A stretch of 64,000 nt of DNA from Liolophura sinensis (lineage: Eukaryota > Mollusca > Polyplacophora > Chitonida > Chitonidae), in assembly GCF_032854445.1 (NCBI RefSeq), contig NC_088300.1:48787682-48851681 (forward strand). The letters are read 5' to 3'. Shown in pieces: positions 50,690 through 63,404 of this stretch; within the stretch, counting starts at the first letter, position 1; each line of letters opens with the position of its first letter. Below the pieces are notes generated by a model that was not told the DNA's origin, did no database searches, and saw nothing but the letters and a program-made list of their open reading frames with translations. The position numbers and the translations under genes are program-made.

Positions 50690-52130
50690 CCATGGGTGGT
50701 TCCAGGTGATTCCCATTGACATTCTGCGGTGACATGAGGGAATGTAGCAGAATGATTCCAGGTGATTCCCAATGACATTCTACCGTGACATGGGGGATTG
50801 TAGCAGAATGGTTCCAGGTGAATGCCAGTGACATTCTGTGGTGACATGTGGGATTGTAGCAGAATGGTTCCAGGTGATTGCCAATGACATTCTACCGTGA
50901 TATGAGGGATTGTAGCAGAATGGTTCCAGTTGATTGCCAATGACATTCTACCGTGATATGAGGGATTGTAGCAGAATGGTTCCAGTTGATTGCCAATGAC
51001 ATTCTGCGGTGACATGAGGGATTGTAGCAGAATGGTTCCAGTTGATTGCCAATGACATTCTGCGGTGACATGAGGGATTGTAGCAGAATGGTTCCAGTTG
51101 ATTCCCCATGACATTCTACGGTAACATATGAGATTGTAGCAGAATGATTCCAGGTGATTCCCAATGACATTCTATCGTGACATGAGGGATTGTAGCAGAA
51201 TGGTTCCAGGTGAATGCCAGTGACATTCTGTGGTGACATGTGGGATTGTAGCAGAATGGTTCCAGGTGATTGCCAATGACATTCTGCGGTGACATGAGGG
51301 ATTGTAGCAGAATGGTTCCAGTTGATTGCCAATGACATTCTGCGGTGACATGAGGGATTGTAGCAGAATGGTTCCAGTTGATTCCCCATGACATTCTACG
51401 GTAACATATGAGATTGTAGCAGAATGATTCCAGGTGATTCCCAATGACATTCTATCGTGACATGAGGGATTGTAGCAGAATGGTTCCAGGTGAATGCCAG
51501 TGACATTCTGTGGTGACATGTGGGATTGTAGCAGAATGGTTCCAGGTGAATGCCAATGACATTCTTCGGTGACATGAGGGATTGTAGCAGAATGGTTCCA
51601 GTTGATTGCCAATGACATTCTGTGGTGACATGAGGGATTGTAGCAGAATGGTTCCAGTTGATTCCCATTGACATTCTACGGTAACATATGAGATTGTAGC
51701 AGAATGATTCCAGGTGATTCCCAATGACATTCTATCGTGACATGAGGGATTGTAGCAGAATGGTTCCAGGTGAATGCCAGTGACATTCTGTGGTGACATG
51801 TGGGATTGTAGCAGAATGGTTCCAGGTGATTGCCAGTGACATTCTGCGGTGATATGAGGGATTGTAGCAAGAAGGTTCCAAGTGATTCTAGATAACATTC
51901 TGCGGTGACATGAGGGATTGTAGCAGAATGGTTCCAGGTGATTGCCAGTGACATTCTGCGGTGACATGTGGGATTATAGCAGAATGGCTCCAGGTGATTG
52001 CCAGTGACATTCTGCGGTGACATGTGGGATTGAAGCAGGATAGTTCCAAATGAATCCCAATGACACTCTGGGGTGACATGAGAGATTATAGCAGGATAGT
52101 TCCAGAACGTTCCCAAGGCCATTTAACGGT
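50690..52130 (+). repeat. 56-bp minisatellite with 280-bp higher-order period (~25 units)
   Basis: The monomer is GTGACATGAGGGATTGTAGC, AGAATGGTTCCAGTTGATTG, CCAATGACATTCTGCG. Five variant monomers form a 280-bp higher-order unit, seen as near-identical blocks offset by 280 bp (for example 51116-51394 and 51396-51674). The 3' end is more diverged. Because 56 is not a multiple of 3 and the minus strand of the monomer lacks stops, all three minus frames stay open for 148-171 codons and cycle through the same 56-residue peptide. No start context, domain or splice sites support a protein. Confidence 0.95.
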
Positions 52131-53003
52131 GTTAACTCCGATGGTATTAGTATGTGTCTCAGATAATATGAAGACCCACCTAAGCATGTTACATAAAGCA
52201 ATGGCATAAAACATTCTGCACTTAGGGGTCTTTTGTGTAAAACTGACAGCCACACCAAGCCAAGTACGTTCTCAGGGACTTCGTTACGTGATTCAGCTGG
52301 GAGCCAGTTAAGCGACTTTCCAAGAAGCAATTGCTTGTTTCTTGGATGTCGTATAGATTGGTTCTGTCAGCTTAATCTTTAGAGCATAATGACCCAACTA
52401 GGATACGTCTAGCGTCGGAGAAAGCCTGATACAATATATAGATATGACCTGACCAGGAAACCATTTTGTGGTCATCGTGTATATTATAATACAAAAGTTT
52501 AAATTGTATAAGAAGAATGCAATTGTTTAATTACAAAACTGACTTGGTAAGTCAAGCTGGTAGGCGACACAGTCAGATTTTATTAGTAAAACTAAGAATT
52601 ACTAATAAGAATAATGACTTTTTCAACTCAATTGACCACTCTCACATCTCCATATGTATTTTGTTACATCATATTTATCCTTACGATCACTGCATAATTG
52701 TTTCTTTTTACGATTATCAATGGAATGCATTTGCCTGTGAAGTTTGCCTTTAAGGCAAATTCTGAGCTATCACTGTCTGCGGTGTACACATGTCCTATTT
52801 AGACTAGTATTATACATTTGTTCACATGATTTGTTCTCATGCGGTATTACTTTAATATGATATTCACGAATATTTCAGATGCTTAAAACTACATGTTTTC
52901 CTCGGTCTGCAATAACTTTTAAAAAATTCTTTATACTTCATTTTCTCTAGAATTATCTTTTAACGTAGTATTTATGTATATACGCTTGGGGTTTTATATC
53001 ATA
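52131..53003. other. Intergenic, nothing recognised
   Basis: Unique-looking AT-rich DNA between the minisatellite island and a SINE pair. No exon is supported. Confidence 0.5.
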
Positions 53004-53275
53004 CTCAACAATTGTTCAGTCATATGACGAAGAGGAGTCATTAGGTGTGTATACAGATACTGTGCATTTTTGCGGCAGGTCGAGTCCATGCCACCATAGT
53101 GCAGCCACCACTTAAGTATCACGCCGAAGACACCAGATATGACATCCCGCCCAGTCACATTATACTGACACCGGGCCGACCAATACCAATTCCTTGCTCC
53201 AGCCTTTGAGTGGTCAGCGCAAACCCAGGCAGCAACAAGACTTATTTTGAAAATCTTTAGTGTGACCCGAACCAG
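53004..53275 (-). mobile_element. SINE (family 3)
   Basis: At the left, the reversed 3' domain CAACAATTGTTCAGTCATAT, GACGAAGAGGAGTCATTAGG; then GCGGCAGGTCGAGTCCATGC, AAGTATCACGCCGAAGACAC and ACACCGGGCCGACCAATACC. It is collinear with 1001-1362, but the head at the right end is decayed. Confidence 0.75.
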
Positions 53276-53299
53276 TTAGTTTTAACTATGGTACCCACG

Positions 53300-53545
53300 T
53301 ATATTCAGCTAATACTATGGTCGCGGCAATCATCAAGTCTTTGACCAATAAAGTCGCATGTTTGAATCCGACTCTAGCCTTTTTCTCGCTGAGACTTTAA
53401 ATCAGGAGATTTGTCAGTTATCTGGAGGTTTAGTCCGGGTAGGCCTACACGGGTAAACTTGACTGCCATCACCTAAGTGTACAATTCTTGAGTACGACGT
53501 TAAACATCAGTCAAATAAATAAAGAAATAAATAAATAAAACATAC
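53300..53545 (+). mobile_element. SINE with tRNA-like head and family 1-like tail
   Basis: AGTCTTTGACCAATAAAGTC, GCATGTTTGAATCCGACTC (B-box-like) and a 3' end CTGCCATCACCTAAGTGTAC, AATTCTTGAGTACGACGTTA, AACATCAGTCAAATAAATA. The head differs from the family 1 head, so it is either a fourth family or a highly diverged copy. It abuts the family 3 copy at 53004-53275. Confidence 0.65.
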
Positions 53546-53547
53546 TA

Positions 53548-53825
53548 TGGCGGTCACCCCGAATGGCGGTCAGTTTTCCTGGTCAGCCGGCCCGAATCTA
53601 GACAAAAACTTCCGCCCTTATCCAGATATATACCTGACAAAAAGTCGCTTTCTCGTCTTCTGATTGGCCCAGAGCCGATGCGCGTCGAACCAGAGAGGAT
53701 ACCTGCATTCAACCCATAGAAAGTCAAGGAATCAGGGTAGAAACCTACAATGTTCATCATGGCGTGCCTGAAGAGCCAGTTAAAGTCCAGCTGGAGCTCC
53801 TCTGGTCGGCTTGTCACTTTTGACG
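53548..53825 (-). other. 87-codon open frame, possible repeat-derived
   Basis: The minus-strand frame 53817-53554 encodes MTSRPEELQLDFNWLFRHAM followed by an IVGFYPD and GLNAGILSG stretch with balanced composition. GC is higher than in the flanks, and no low complexity is seen. No known domain is recognised. It directly follows a SINE and may be part of an unknown repeat or a single decayed exon. Confidence 0.3.
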
Positions 53826-54518
53826 TATATCGTGTGCGATTTCAATAAGAAGACTTACACGTGCGGTGGTCTGAGGATACAATTATATACCTTGGCTTGT
53901 TTTATTGTCAATGACGTATGAATGTAAAACGAATGTTTTGGTCAGCTTGTGTGAGAAGCAACATCATATAATACTTATAATTATACAGCGCCCAGATTCA
54001 CAAATAAAGTCGTCACGCAAGCACATCTATGTAGTATTAACCCTTTTTTCGAATAATTATTAAAGAAGGTTTCGTGACACGTAGACAAGCCAGACGTGGT
54101 CACGTCGAGTGCTTGTGATGCTTGGCTTTACACAACTCAGACAGATTAGGTGTTGGTTCAAACCTAGCTTGGGATAGGGAACCCTCGAGACAGCCCTGCC
54201 TGCAGTGTTTCTCTTTACTCTAAAGCAGTCTATCAAGAAGCTCGTATTGCTTTCTATCAATATACCACACACAATGAGCTTGCTCTGCGGGTAAAAATGA
54301 AAGCGTAACATGTGGAACTTTTCTTCAGTTACTGACCAAAGGGCGGTGGTTTACTCCGAACATTCCGCTTTCCTAAACATTAAACTCCAATCATATATAT
54401 AATTAAATTTTACTTCAAACAATAACTTTACCCTAAAGAGGCTCTAATACGGAAGTTGAGATCGAAGTCTTTCCTAGCTGAAGGTAAAAGCACGCTTAAC
54501 ATTCTACAAGTGAATAAT

Positions 54519-54655
54519 GGGGTCTCCGTGGACGAGGTGGATAAAGCGTGCCAGCCAATACCCACGAACCTCTCACCAGATCATGCACAATGGCTTCCTC
54601 TCTGGCCTTACGTGGGATGGTCTGTCAGCAAGCAGAGGATGGGCGTGAGATAATT
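54519..54655 (+). mobile_element. SINE (family 1), 3'-truncated
   Basis: The head is GGGGTCTCCGTGGACGAGGT, with AGCGTGCCAGCCAATACCCA, then ATGGCTTCCTCTCTGGCC, GGGATGGTCTGTCAGCAAGC and GGATGGGCGTG. The copy stops before the 3' domain, unlike most copies here, which lack the head. Confidence 0.7.
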
Positions 54656-57100
54656 CGCTGAATAACAACCTAACTTGTGTTGGTGCAACAAGAACTTGTC
54701 TTTTGCAACACAAGTATTCTGTATAAATCCAACACTTCCTTTGTTCAATATATGACAGGGCTTTTGTTGGAAAGAACACATGTTTTCATTCATACAACAA
54801 AAAAGTGTTTTAGTGTGAAACGTACTGCGAAGAAAACTTCCACATCCTCAACAGATCCACGGCATCATCTTTTCCAAGCGGCACCCAAAACAAGGATAAA
54901 CGAAGCGTGTTTCTGAAAACGAAAAGGTTTCATTCCAGAAAATGCCAGGCCATGGCGTTTGTCAGGAGTCAGGAGGTTTGCTGACTAGGATATAATTCCG
55001 AGAAAACAATCTCGTCTGAAAAGGCACTGAGTTTTAGCTTCGTTTCCTGTTGTGAAAACATATTTGTCTATTCATATAATACTACAGTATTGCAGAGTGT
55101 ATCAAATAAATTTAGGATGAAATTAGCAAAAACGTTTCCGAACCTATAGAAAAAAGCCATGTTTAGGTGCAATAAATGCATTAAATTGCTTTATCTTTGA
55201 AAATCTGTTTAATTTGAAAGTATGTGCATAATTAATTTAATAAGCTGCCATTTTAAGAAAGACAGAATCTCATTCCGGTATGACGCCAGGTCACAAGTGG
55301 ACGTTCGTTGTGGACGTTAGTAACATAAAATGTCTACAACTTGTTCAACATACTCTTCCAATAGTTGATTTAGAAAATTTATGCCCTTGTCTTCAAGGAA
55401 ATTACAATGTTATCAGTTTATACAACCTAATCTACTCCACACTTGCTCCATGATATCAACCGAAAAGGACTGAAAATTCCAGATGTAAAATTGACACGCA
55501 TTCGAACATCCTGCTTCGGTATGTTTGGAAAAGAATCATCCTTTGAATTTGATGTGAAATGACTGTTTTATCTGGCGCGGAATGTCTCTTCACGGATTGC
55601 CCGAGGGGTGACGAACCTCCAGGATATGCCAGATAAAGACTGAGGAAGTAGGTTAGAGATATTCCCTTTCTGTGATTGGCTCTCTATTCCAGTGTCTCTC
55701 TCTGACCTTGACGGACATTTCTGCATGGGCAAGCACTGGCGCCCATGCATTGCCTTAAACTCACAGACCGAAAAGGATAAAACGTTTGTGAGTGCTTTGT
55801 TGTCCGTCCTATCTAAGACCCTCACCATTTCTTACCTGTATTAAACTATTTCTAGCAGACGAAAGCGGAGTAATATTGAAACTACTTCCTTCAGTCCATT
55901 AATAAAAGCGAATAGGAAACATTGATTTCAATATGGTGTGTAAAAATACATAGACGTATTTGTTCCCGCTGAGCTAGTAATACCAGGCCTAGCTGTCATC
56001 CCTTTCCTCTGTCTTGTCCATCACAGGTACTAAATCTGTGCAATCCTGAAAAACCCTCCAGCAAACACAGACATTTGTAAGGCGTGTAGGACAGTCCAAG
56101 AAAAGACAAAAATTGCTGATTTGATTCCTAAATCTGGACTGACTGAATACAGCAATTGGGATTGGCTAGGTTTAAAATATCCACACATCTTCACTGGTTA
56201 CAGCTGAAATTCGCAGTAATTTTCACAGGATGTTACTTTAATTATGGGCACTTTGGGCCAAATCATGCTGGTGTTATTGCAATTCTATAGAGATTTTACC
56301 AAAGGTCGATAGTTTGCTTCAAGCTACATCCGGAGATCTTCGCTCTCAGACTGTTGCACGAAAAAAAAATCTTTCTGTTGGAAGAAATTTGGATCTGTCT
56401 TTGACTATTATTCAATAACCTCTGCATTTTTTTGTTGTTAGTCAGATTCCTTAAATGGATTATTTCGATCTAGTACTTGACTTGGTGACTTGAAGATCTT
56501 TAACCTTAACTTATTCAGGTCAATGCACGCAGAGCCATATCGTCTACCGTTTACCTGTTGATTCCATTCATTTCATCTATTGCTTTCAATATCCATTCCA
56601 ACAATTGGGCATATCCATCCAAGAATCCATTGAAATACTCTCTGTTCACTCGACAGATGCTCATTGTTCTATGCACTGAGTTTGTACATCCTTATTCATC
56701 ATTTTATACATTCTTTCGCTGTTTGGCACTTCTGGTCTGTCACCATGCTGTTCATTGTACATTATCTCGTCGTCACTTTACGTGTATCAAAGCGTATGTC
56801 ATAAAGTAAAATCTTACCTAAGCTGTGCTGTTTGTGTTGTTCATTCATGTCTTTGCGATGAACTTCTGCTGGCTAACTGATTACGTAATATTCAACAATT
56901 GCAAGACAAAAGAGGTCAGTTCAGCTTGGACACGAGTTGGAATAAATGCGCAGGAAAAGGTACCCCATTTATAAGACACCCATCGGACAATTATTCTGAG
57001 AGCTGGTGTCGATTCCACAAAGACATTTCTAACTTAAGTCAAAACGTTGTCACAATGGTTAGTTTTTGGTTTTGTAAGTCGAAGGTTTTACACATTCGTC
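54656..57100. other. Intergenic, nothing recognised
   Basis: Short open frames without domains, plus a fragment at 56833-56907 that matches 6410-6482. No gene is supported. Confidence 0.5.
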
Positions 57101-57104
57101 TTAC

Positions 57105-57205
57105 TCCCCGATTTCTGCCCGGTTTCCTCCCACCATATATAATGATTCCGTCACGTAAGTGAAATATTCTTACAGAACTCAAATTAAATAGATAAATAAA
57201 CAAAT
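57105..57205 (+). mobile_element. SINE 3' end (family 1)
   Basis: CCCGATTTCTGCCCGGTTTC, CTCCCACCATATATAATGAT, AAGTGAAATATTCTTACAG and TAGATAAATAAACAAATAA keep the family 1 order. The ACGTAAAACACC part is lost. Confidence 0.7.
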
Positions 57206-59560
57206 AACTACAAAAATAAATAAGTATAGTCAAGGTGTTATATATCGTCAGCATGATGGCAGCTCGCGAGCGTTTCCATTGATTTACTGAGGACAGAGTC
57301 ATCGTGCAAGTGACAAGAAGACACTCCGTGAGGGCAAACCTGGCTACGGCTATCTGTCCCACACCTAACTTTTGTTGAGGTGTAGTCCTTTCCATATCAT
57401 GCCCGGCTTGCTTGTGTCGCCTTTCCACTGGTACACGTATGTGCTCGCAACAAAAACTACCTGGAGCATGTAGACACCAACTAATGAAATAAATGGATGA
57501 ATCATAGAGAAAAATGTCAGCCAGTCGTTTCTCTTTATATCGAGCTTTTATCAGTGATTTTATGTTAAAGCTAGATAAGTGTTGGTCTTACCATAAACAC
57601 ATCGTGTTGCTTATTGAGGTGCACTTCGATTTTGTGCGTAGCTCTATATAATGCGTGCTGTATTTTTCTGTCTCTTCTGATACATCATGGGACAAACAAA
57701 CTGATCCAGGTGGTGATTTACTCTCTTTGATCATGTCGATATAAACACCGATTAATCTTGAGCTGCGGTATGAGGAAATAATGTCGTATAATATATAACC
57801 TCAGGTAACTCGCAATCTGGCGAACAAAACAATTTGTGCAAAAAACAATGTTCAAAAACAATAGCTGTGTTCCATAAATAGGATTATGATTTATTTTTAC
57901 GTATAACTTGATGGTATACGCCCACCAGGTCATTTTTAAGCACTGAAGCTATTTTTCGCAGCTATTGTTTCTATAAGCTGGCTAAATAGTATACAGATTT
58001 GCTCGTCGGAACCGCTGTAATTCATCAGAAGGATTGTGTCATGTTATGCTGTGGAAGCTAACTTCCTTTGCGACAAAATCCAAACATAGAAGAAAATGTG
58101 TACTGTTTCATTCTGATAACGAGAGTGGGGATAATTAATGTGACGTCAGCTCTGATACAAACATATTATTTACATTAATCGATCACAATATCAATATGTT
58201 AAAAGAAAATAATCGCAATGATGTCCTATTACCAAGACACTAGGCTAGACATTATAAGATATACCACAGGTTGGATTCATACAAGAAAACAGTAGGACAA
58301 CAGGTATACGAAGGCACACGGTTTGGCGATAAAATCCGTCCACCGATCATATGGTCTTGCTTTTGATGATGGAGGAAGTGGAAGTAACGGAATCATCATT
58401 CCAGCACGTCTAAATCTCGCACTTAACGAACTTATCAGTCGGTTCTGCGATTGTACACGAATTCGCCTGCACCTATGTATTATTCAGACAAAGCTTCAGT
58501 AAATATCAACTAATCAGCATAGTATCCAGATCGAAGTTTCAGACCGCCAACCCGTGAATCAAAATCCAAAGTCAAATTTCCAAAGCATTTACATGTTCAT
58601 AGGAAACTTACGGACTTTGTCTTTGTACACAGTTTCACTGAGCAAAAGTTAGATTTTGAAACTAGGCGCAACTTACAAGCCGAAACAATAGAGAGATACA
58701 TCTGGGTTCATGATTCAACACTGCTTGAACATGTGTAAGAGTCGATATAGGTTTTTATATCTACACAACCTAAGACAAGGCTCATCCTTAAGTGCACGTG
58801 TGCTGGGAAAGGTACGTAATTGCTCAGTGTTATAGTGTGTCATTTCTTAGCGACGGCCTATATAGACACAAGCAGAAAGAACAGAAAGGTATATCTGATC
58901 AGTGTCGTATTCACACATCCAGGACTTCTTTTAATTTGCGAAAGACACCGAACGGCGATCTTACTCATAAACAAAAGTATTGTATGACTTCTGGTGAACT
59001 GACTTTCGCCCACGTGCCTGTGGGCAGTGTACGCGATTACCAATATGACAGGTTTCGGAACTCATGAATCGAGGCGCTCAGGTAGATATCGCGGATGATA
59101 AACTATGTGATGTGTGAGACAAACAGTGGACTGCTCATTATACACCAGTGTAAGAGGCGTACAAAACAAAGTCTGCGCAAGTCTGTTTCACAGGTAAGTC
59201 ATTACTATATACTAGATTAACACTTCCCTTCACTGATTAGGGTAAAGCTAATAAACTGACATTATATTTTACCTTAATATATACAATTCTTATTTGTTTG
59301 TCTGAATTTTGAAATTTCAAACCTCATTTTAATTCTTATTTGGAACAGATTAATCAAGTGATCATTGCTACCGAGATCTAAAATGTCACAAATAAAAAGT
59401 CATTTCCCTGAAACTGGTCTGGGCAATTTTTTTCTTTCATTTTTGAAACTTCTTAACATTGCTTGAAGGTAACTTATATCTTTCTTTTAACAGAAATTGT
59501 TAAACTTACAGCGAATAGTTCTGACTAATGTTTTTTAACCGTTCACCTAAACAACTGACA
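57206..59560. other. Intergenic, nothing recognised
   Basis: No exon, array or SINE identified. A GTGACGTCAGC palindrome lies near 58140. Confidence 0.5.
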
Positions 59561-59561
59561 A

Positions 59562-59816
59562 GGAGCCTCCGTGGTCGAGTGTTAAGCGTGCTAGCACGGC
59601 GCAATGATACAGAAGACTCTCGCCATTGCGGTCGCTCTCAAGTTCAGCTCAGGCTGGCTTCCTCCCTGGTCGTACATCGGAAGATCTTCCAGAATTCTAC
59701 GAATAGTTGTTTGTTTACCGTGGGTTCTGTCCAGTTTTGTCCGGGCCGCCATTGTTTAAGCGAAATATTCTTGAGAACGTCGTTAAAGACCAATCAAATA
59801 AAAAAATAAATAAATA
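59562..59816 (+). mobile_element. SINE (family 1), full length
   Basis: The head GGAGCCTCCGTGGTCGAGTG, with TTAAGCGTGCTAGCACGGCG, has clear A-box similarity; GCGGTCGCTCTCAAGTTCAG is the B-box region. Then come CAGGCTGGCTTCCTCCCTGG, AAGCGAAATATTCTTGAGAA and GACCAATCAAATAAAA. ACTGAC lies on both sides (about 59555 and 59819), a possible imperfect target duplication. Confidence 0.85.
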
Positions 59817-60672
59817 ACCACTGACGAAGAATCTATTGTCTCTCTGGCCCAATGAATATTTGACAAAGTTGTGAATACTGTTTTCTGCCCAGTGGGAAGA
59901 TCATTTGAACATCAGTTTCTGAACCAGATGCTTTCACCAAAGCATATAGAACGGTAGTGCATTTTAGTACCATCCATAGCATGTAAAGAATTTCCCCGAA
60001 AGTGATGGGAAGTAACATAGCTGACGGCGGTACTTGAAACTGTTAAGGCCGTATATATATTCAAAGTGAGAAATATTTATATGACCATGTGTAATGAGCC
60101 TATGGTAAACTTCATATCATCTTGCCAAGTACTAGAACAGAGTATTTAACCACTTTATTAAGTTATTGGCCTTATTTTGAGAAATGGCTCATGTTAATGC
60201 ACAACACGGTATAATTCGAAGTATCAGTATTCAGTATAGTATACCTGGGAGTTTTGTGCCAGACAGAAAACAATTAATTACACAGCCAGTGGAATTATTC
60301 CACTCTTAGCATACGATTCTCAGTCTGCAGGAACAAATTGATATCTCCATATAATTATTTCTATATTGTATTTTGATTTGACGGGGAAATTTAAGCATTA
60401 ATTACGTAAGTGATGAACAATTTACGTGATTCAGTACTTGATTCAAGCGGTGTTCGATTGCACACAATTATAAATAGCTGTGCATTTGAAAAAAATTTTG
60501 GCGTTAAAAAAAGACATTCGTATAAAGTGAGAAAGTCAAATGAGCGTTCCGGGTCAATAATAACAAGACAAGACAAACCACCAAGGAAGTGAGAAACGAG
60601 ATTAGGACGGATTCATCCCAAAGGAGCATTCAGCACTTTTCAGTGGTGATGAAAAGACGCTAGGAATGCTTT
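59817..60672. other. Intergenic, nothing recognised
   Basis: AT-rich sequence without a supported exon or repeat. Confidence 0.5.
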
Positions 60673-60895
60673 AGGCGAATGAATTAAACCCGTATCCCAA
60701 TCGTGTACCTTGCTAGTTTATATGTTGCCCGAATTTAAACAACTTTGATTACAACTGTTCCAACCTGGCGATTACAGCTGATTACAGGCGAATGAATTAA
60801 ATCTGTGTCCCAATCGTGTACCATGCTTGTTTATATGTTGCCCAGATTTAAAAAAACTTTGATTACAAGTGTTCCAACATGGCGATTACAGCTGT
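60673..60895 (+). repeat. 114-bp tandem duplication
   Basis: Two copies starting AGGCGAATGAATTAAA at 60673 and 60787 continue through CCAATCGTGTACC, TTTATATGTTGCCC, AACTTTGATTACAA, TGTTCCAAC and TGGCGATTACAGCTG. They differ at a few per cent of sites. Confidence 0.85.
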
Positions 60896-61886
60896 TTCAC
60901 GATATCTAACGTGGCAATTCTTTCGAACCATGAACTTCTTCCTCGTGCTTTAAGAAAAAAATTCACCATGGTTAACAACATTTGCTAGTTTTCGACATTG
61001 TGCCGTTTTTCCCAAATTTACTTCATTGACATAATAGTTTTTGTTCTAAAACACCGATTTATCAGCTGGACGCTACAAAATATGAAGTCCAGTATAACAT
61101 ATTTTATTAACTATTTCGTGTATACCTGGTAATTAAATGTGATTGCGTCCTCTTCAATTAGCAAAAGATGTCGTTCACATCAAATGCTAAACAGAGTCAA
61201 AGTTAATAAGTGCACTGTTCTCCAGGGCTCGGATGTTCAAAACAGTTTTAAGACTTAATACCGGATTTAACTTTAATTCAAGTCTTAACTTTTGTACTTA
61301 GCCCGAAAATAATTGCGAAACACAGTAGCCCTATATTACATATGAACCAAAACTGCTGCTGTTATATTGGCTTCTGAGTTTGGCTAAAATTTTAAAATTT
61401 AAATGGACTTAATAGCAGTATCCACTAATACACTTTCGGACAACTGGGCTCGACACTACATCTCTATACAATTTTCACTGCTTTACCCAGTGTAACATAA
61501 GGGGAAAAAGCACCAAACCATTGCGGAAGTGAGCATTGAACTAATTACCGTGGGCCAGATTAGCTGTCGTGTTGTGGATTTGGTACTTTTTGTCTATAGG
61601 AAAGTATCATTTATTTACATAACCCATGCACATAAATAATTGATTGTGTGGCCAATGTTCATAGGTGACACAGCCTACTTAAGGTGGTGCAACTATTTTA
61701 ATTGGACGCTTGACTTACTAGTTCAACGAATTTACTAGTTCAAAGTAACGGCTTTGCGTTGGACTGAATAAAATCATTTGTTCTTCAGGTAACAGTAATT
61801 TGTTCTACTGCTCTAGCGGCCATATTGACCAGGCATATGTTGTAAGTGTGACCAAGCAAGGGACAGTGAATTTATCATGTTCTGTG

Positions 61887-61926
<40 letters not shown>

Positions 61927-63149
61927 TTTGTGTAAAATACACCTAGACTTGTGCACGACACCTTCTCATGACCGGGAGAGAAAGAGTATCGCCCTCAGCT
62001 TCAACAGTGTGCATTCCATTTCAACGCCTTGTATTTGGCTGGGTCCGCACAATGCTGGTCGCAGAATTATTGCACTCGGCATGTTGCTCGGTGAACGTCA
62101 GTGTGAGCGTCTTCGGTTGAAAGCTGCCTCCTGAGGACTATAGTCCTTTCGATTACCTTCAAGCCGTAGCTGGCTATTGATCTAAGACTACACAGTTATT
62201 TTAATTTCTTTTCTGGAAAAATCGATTCTGAGACCTGGTCATTTCTCCAGGCAACAAGCCTTATGTTTTTTTAATCTCGCAAGACCTGCCTTCTTCGAGA
62301 GCACTCTCTAATGTAATTGGGTGCCATTTTTCCCTGACGACTTGGGAAGTCTCTGGCAGGCTGTAATTGCTGGCAACAGTTACATCCCTTTGAAACATGG
62401 CCGCGATTTACTAAAGAGACGTTATATTTTGAGCGTTTCTTGCATAAGAGGGATTTCCATGTTGAGAATGGCTTAGTGTATTTATATCTAGGGGCTCAGC
62501 CATGAACGTCAGATCGCATCGCTGGGCCGGAGAGAAAGCATTTACGGCCACTCGGAAGCTCGTCCCTATCGTGATGACGCCATTCGCATACCGTTAGACT
62601 GCGTCACGACAAACACACCACTTCAGAGAAAGAAACAGTAGACTAATGCAATAATAAATACATTCAGAGCGCTTAGAAGACGTCTCACTTTATCCATTTA
62701 CAAGAAAGAATATTCTGGAGTAAACAGTGATATGTACATAGACACATCTATACTTTGAATTTGCTCAATGGTTTCAAACACGATTACAGTACAAATTGGC
62801 ATATGTAGTCGGGTAAATTCTTGTGAATTATTTTGCCGCGTCGTATTTCCACAGAATGTCCATATTATTGGTGAGTGTGGCGTAAAACACTAATCAAACA
62901 AACTGTATCATTGGTGTTATTGAAAGTTAGCATGTGCTGTGTGGCTATGTGAGTGAATAACGTCATTGATAATAGAGGCAACCGAAAAGATATTTCATAG
63001 TCAAAAAGTCCTTACCCTCACCTCACAGACGAAATACTTCAACCCCCCTAGTAGCATACATGTCCGTCCTCATCTCCCGGACATTAACCTTGTATGCGCT
63101 TTTATCAGAGACAACATTCCTATTTTCAAATCACAGACATGATGAAAGC
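60896..63149. other. Intergenic
   Basis: It includes an AT microsatellite at 61887-61924 and a short SINE 3'-end relic at 62862-62902 (GAGTGTGGCGTAAAACACTA, ATCAAACAAA). No gene is supported. Confidence 0.5.
61887..61924. repeat. (AT)n microsatellite
   Basis: About 19 AT dinucleotides in a pure run. Confidence 0.95.
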
Positions 63150-63300
63150 AATAATGTCTGTGATATAAGGCTTGCAATATTGTCATACACAATATTGCTT
63201 TCATCATATCACATACAATATCGCTTTCATCACATCAAACATAATATTGCCTTCAACATATCATAGACAATATTGCTATCATCATATCACAGACAATAGT
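63150..63300 (+). repeat. ~29-bp tandem repeat
   Basis: About five units of ACAATATTGCTTTCATCATA, TCACATAC with substitutions (TATCGC, TAATATTGCC, TTGCTATC). Period is about 28-30 bp. It precedes a SINE end. Confidence 0.8.
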
Positions 63301-63311
63301 GCTGTCCTGAC

Positions 63312-63404
63312 GAGATTTTTTTTTATTTGATTGGTTTCTTATACGCCATATTGAAGAATATTTCACTTATTCGACGGTGGCCAGCATTATGGTGGGAGGA
63401 AGCG
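63312..63404 (-). mobile_element. SINE 3' end (family 1)
   Basis: TTTTTTTTATTTGATTGG, TTATACGCCATATTGAAGAA, TATTTCACTTATTCGACGGT and GGCCAGCATTATGGTGGGAG: a reversed family 1 3' end with little divergence. Confidence 0.85.

Noticed and set aside
50620-51967. Long overlapping minus-strand frames (up to 171 codons) as a repeat-protein gene
   Set aside because: They are open only because the 56-bp monomer has no stop on that strand in any frame. All frames give the same cycling peptide, with no domain, signal or splice context.
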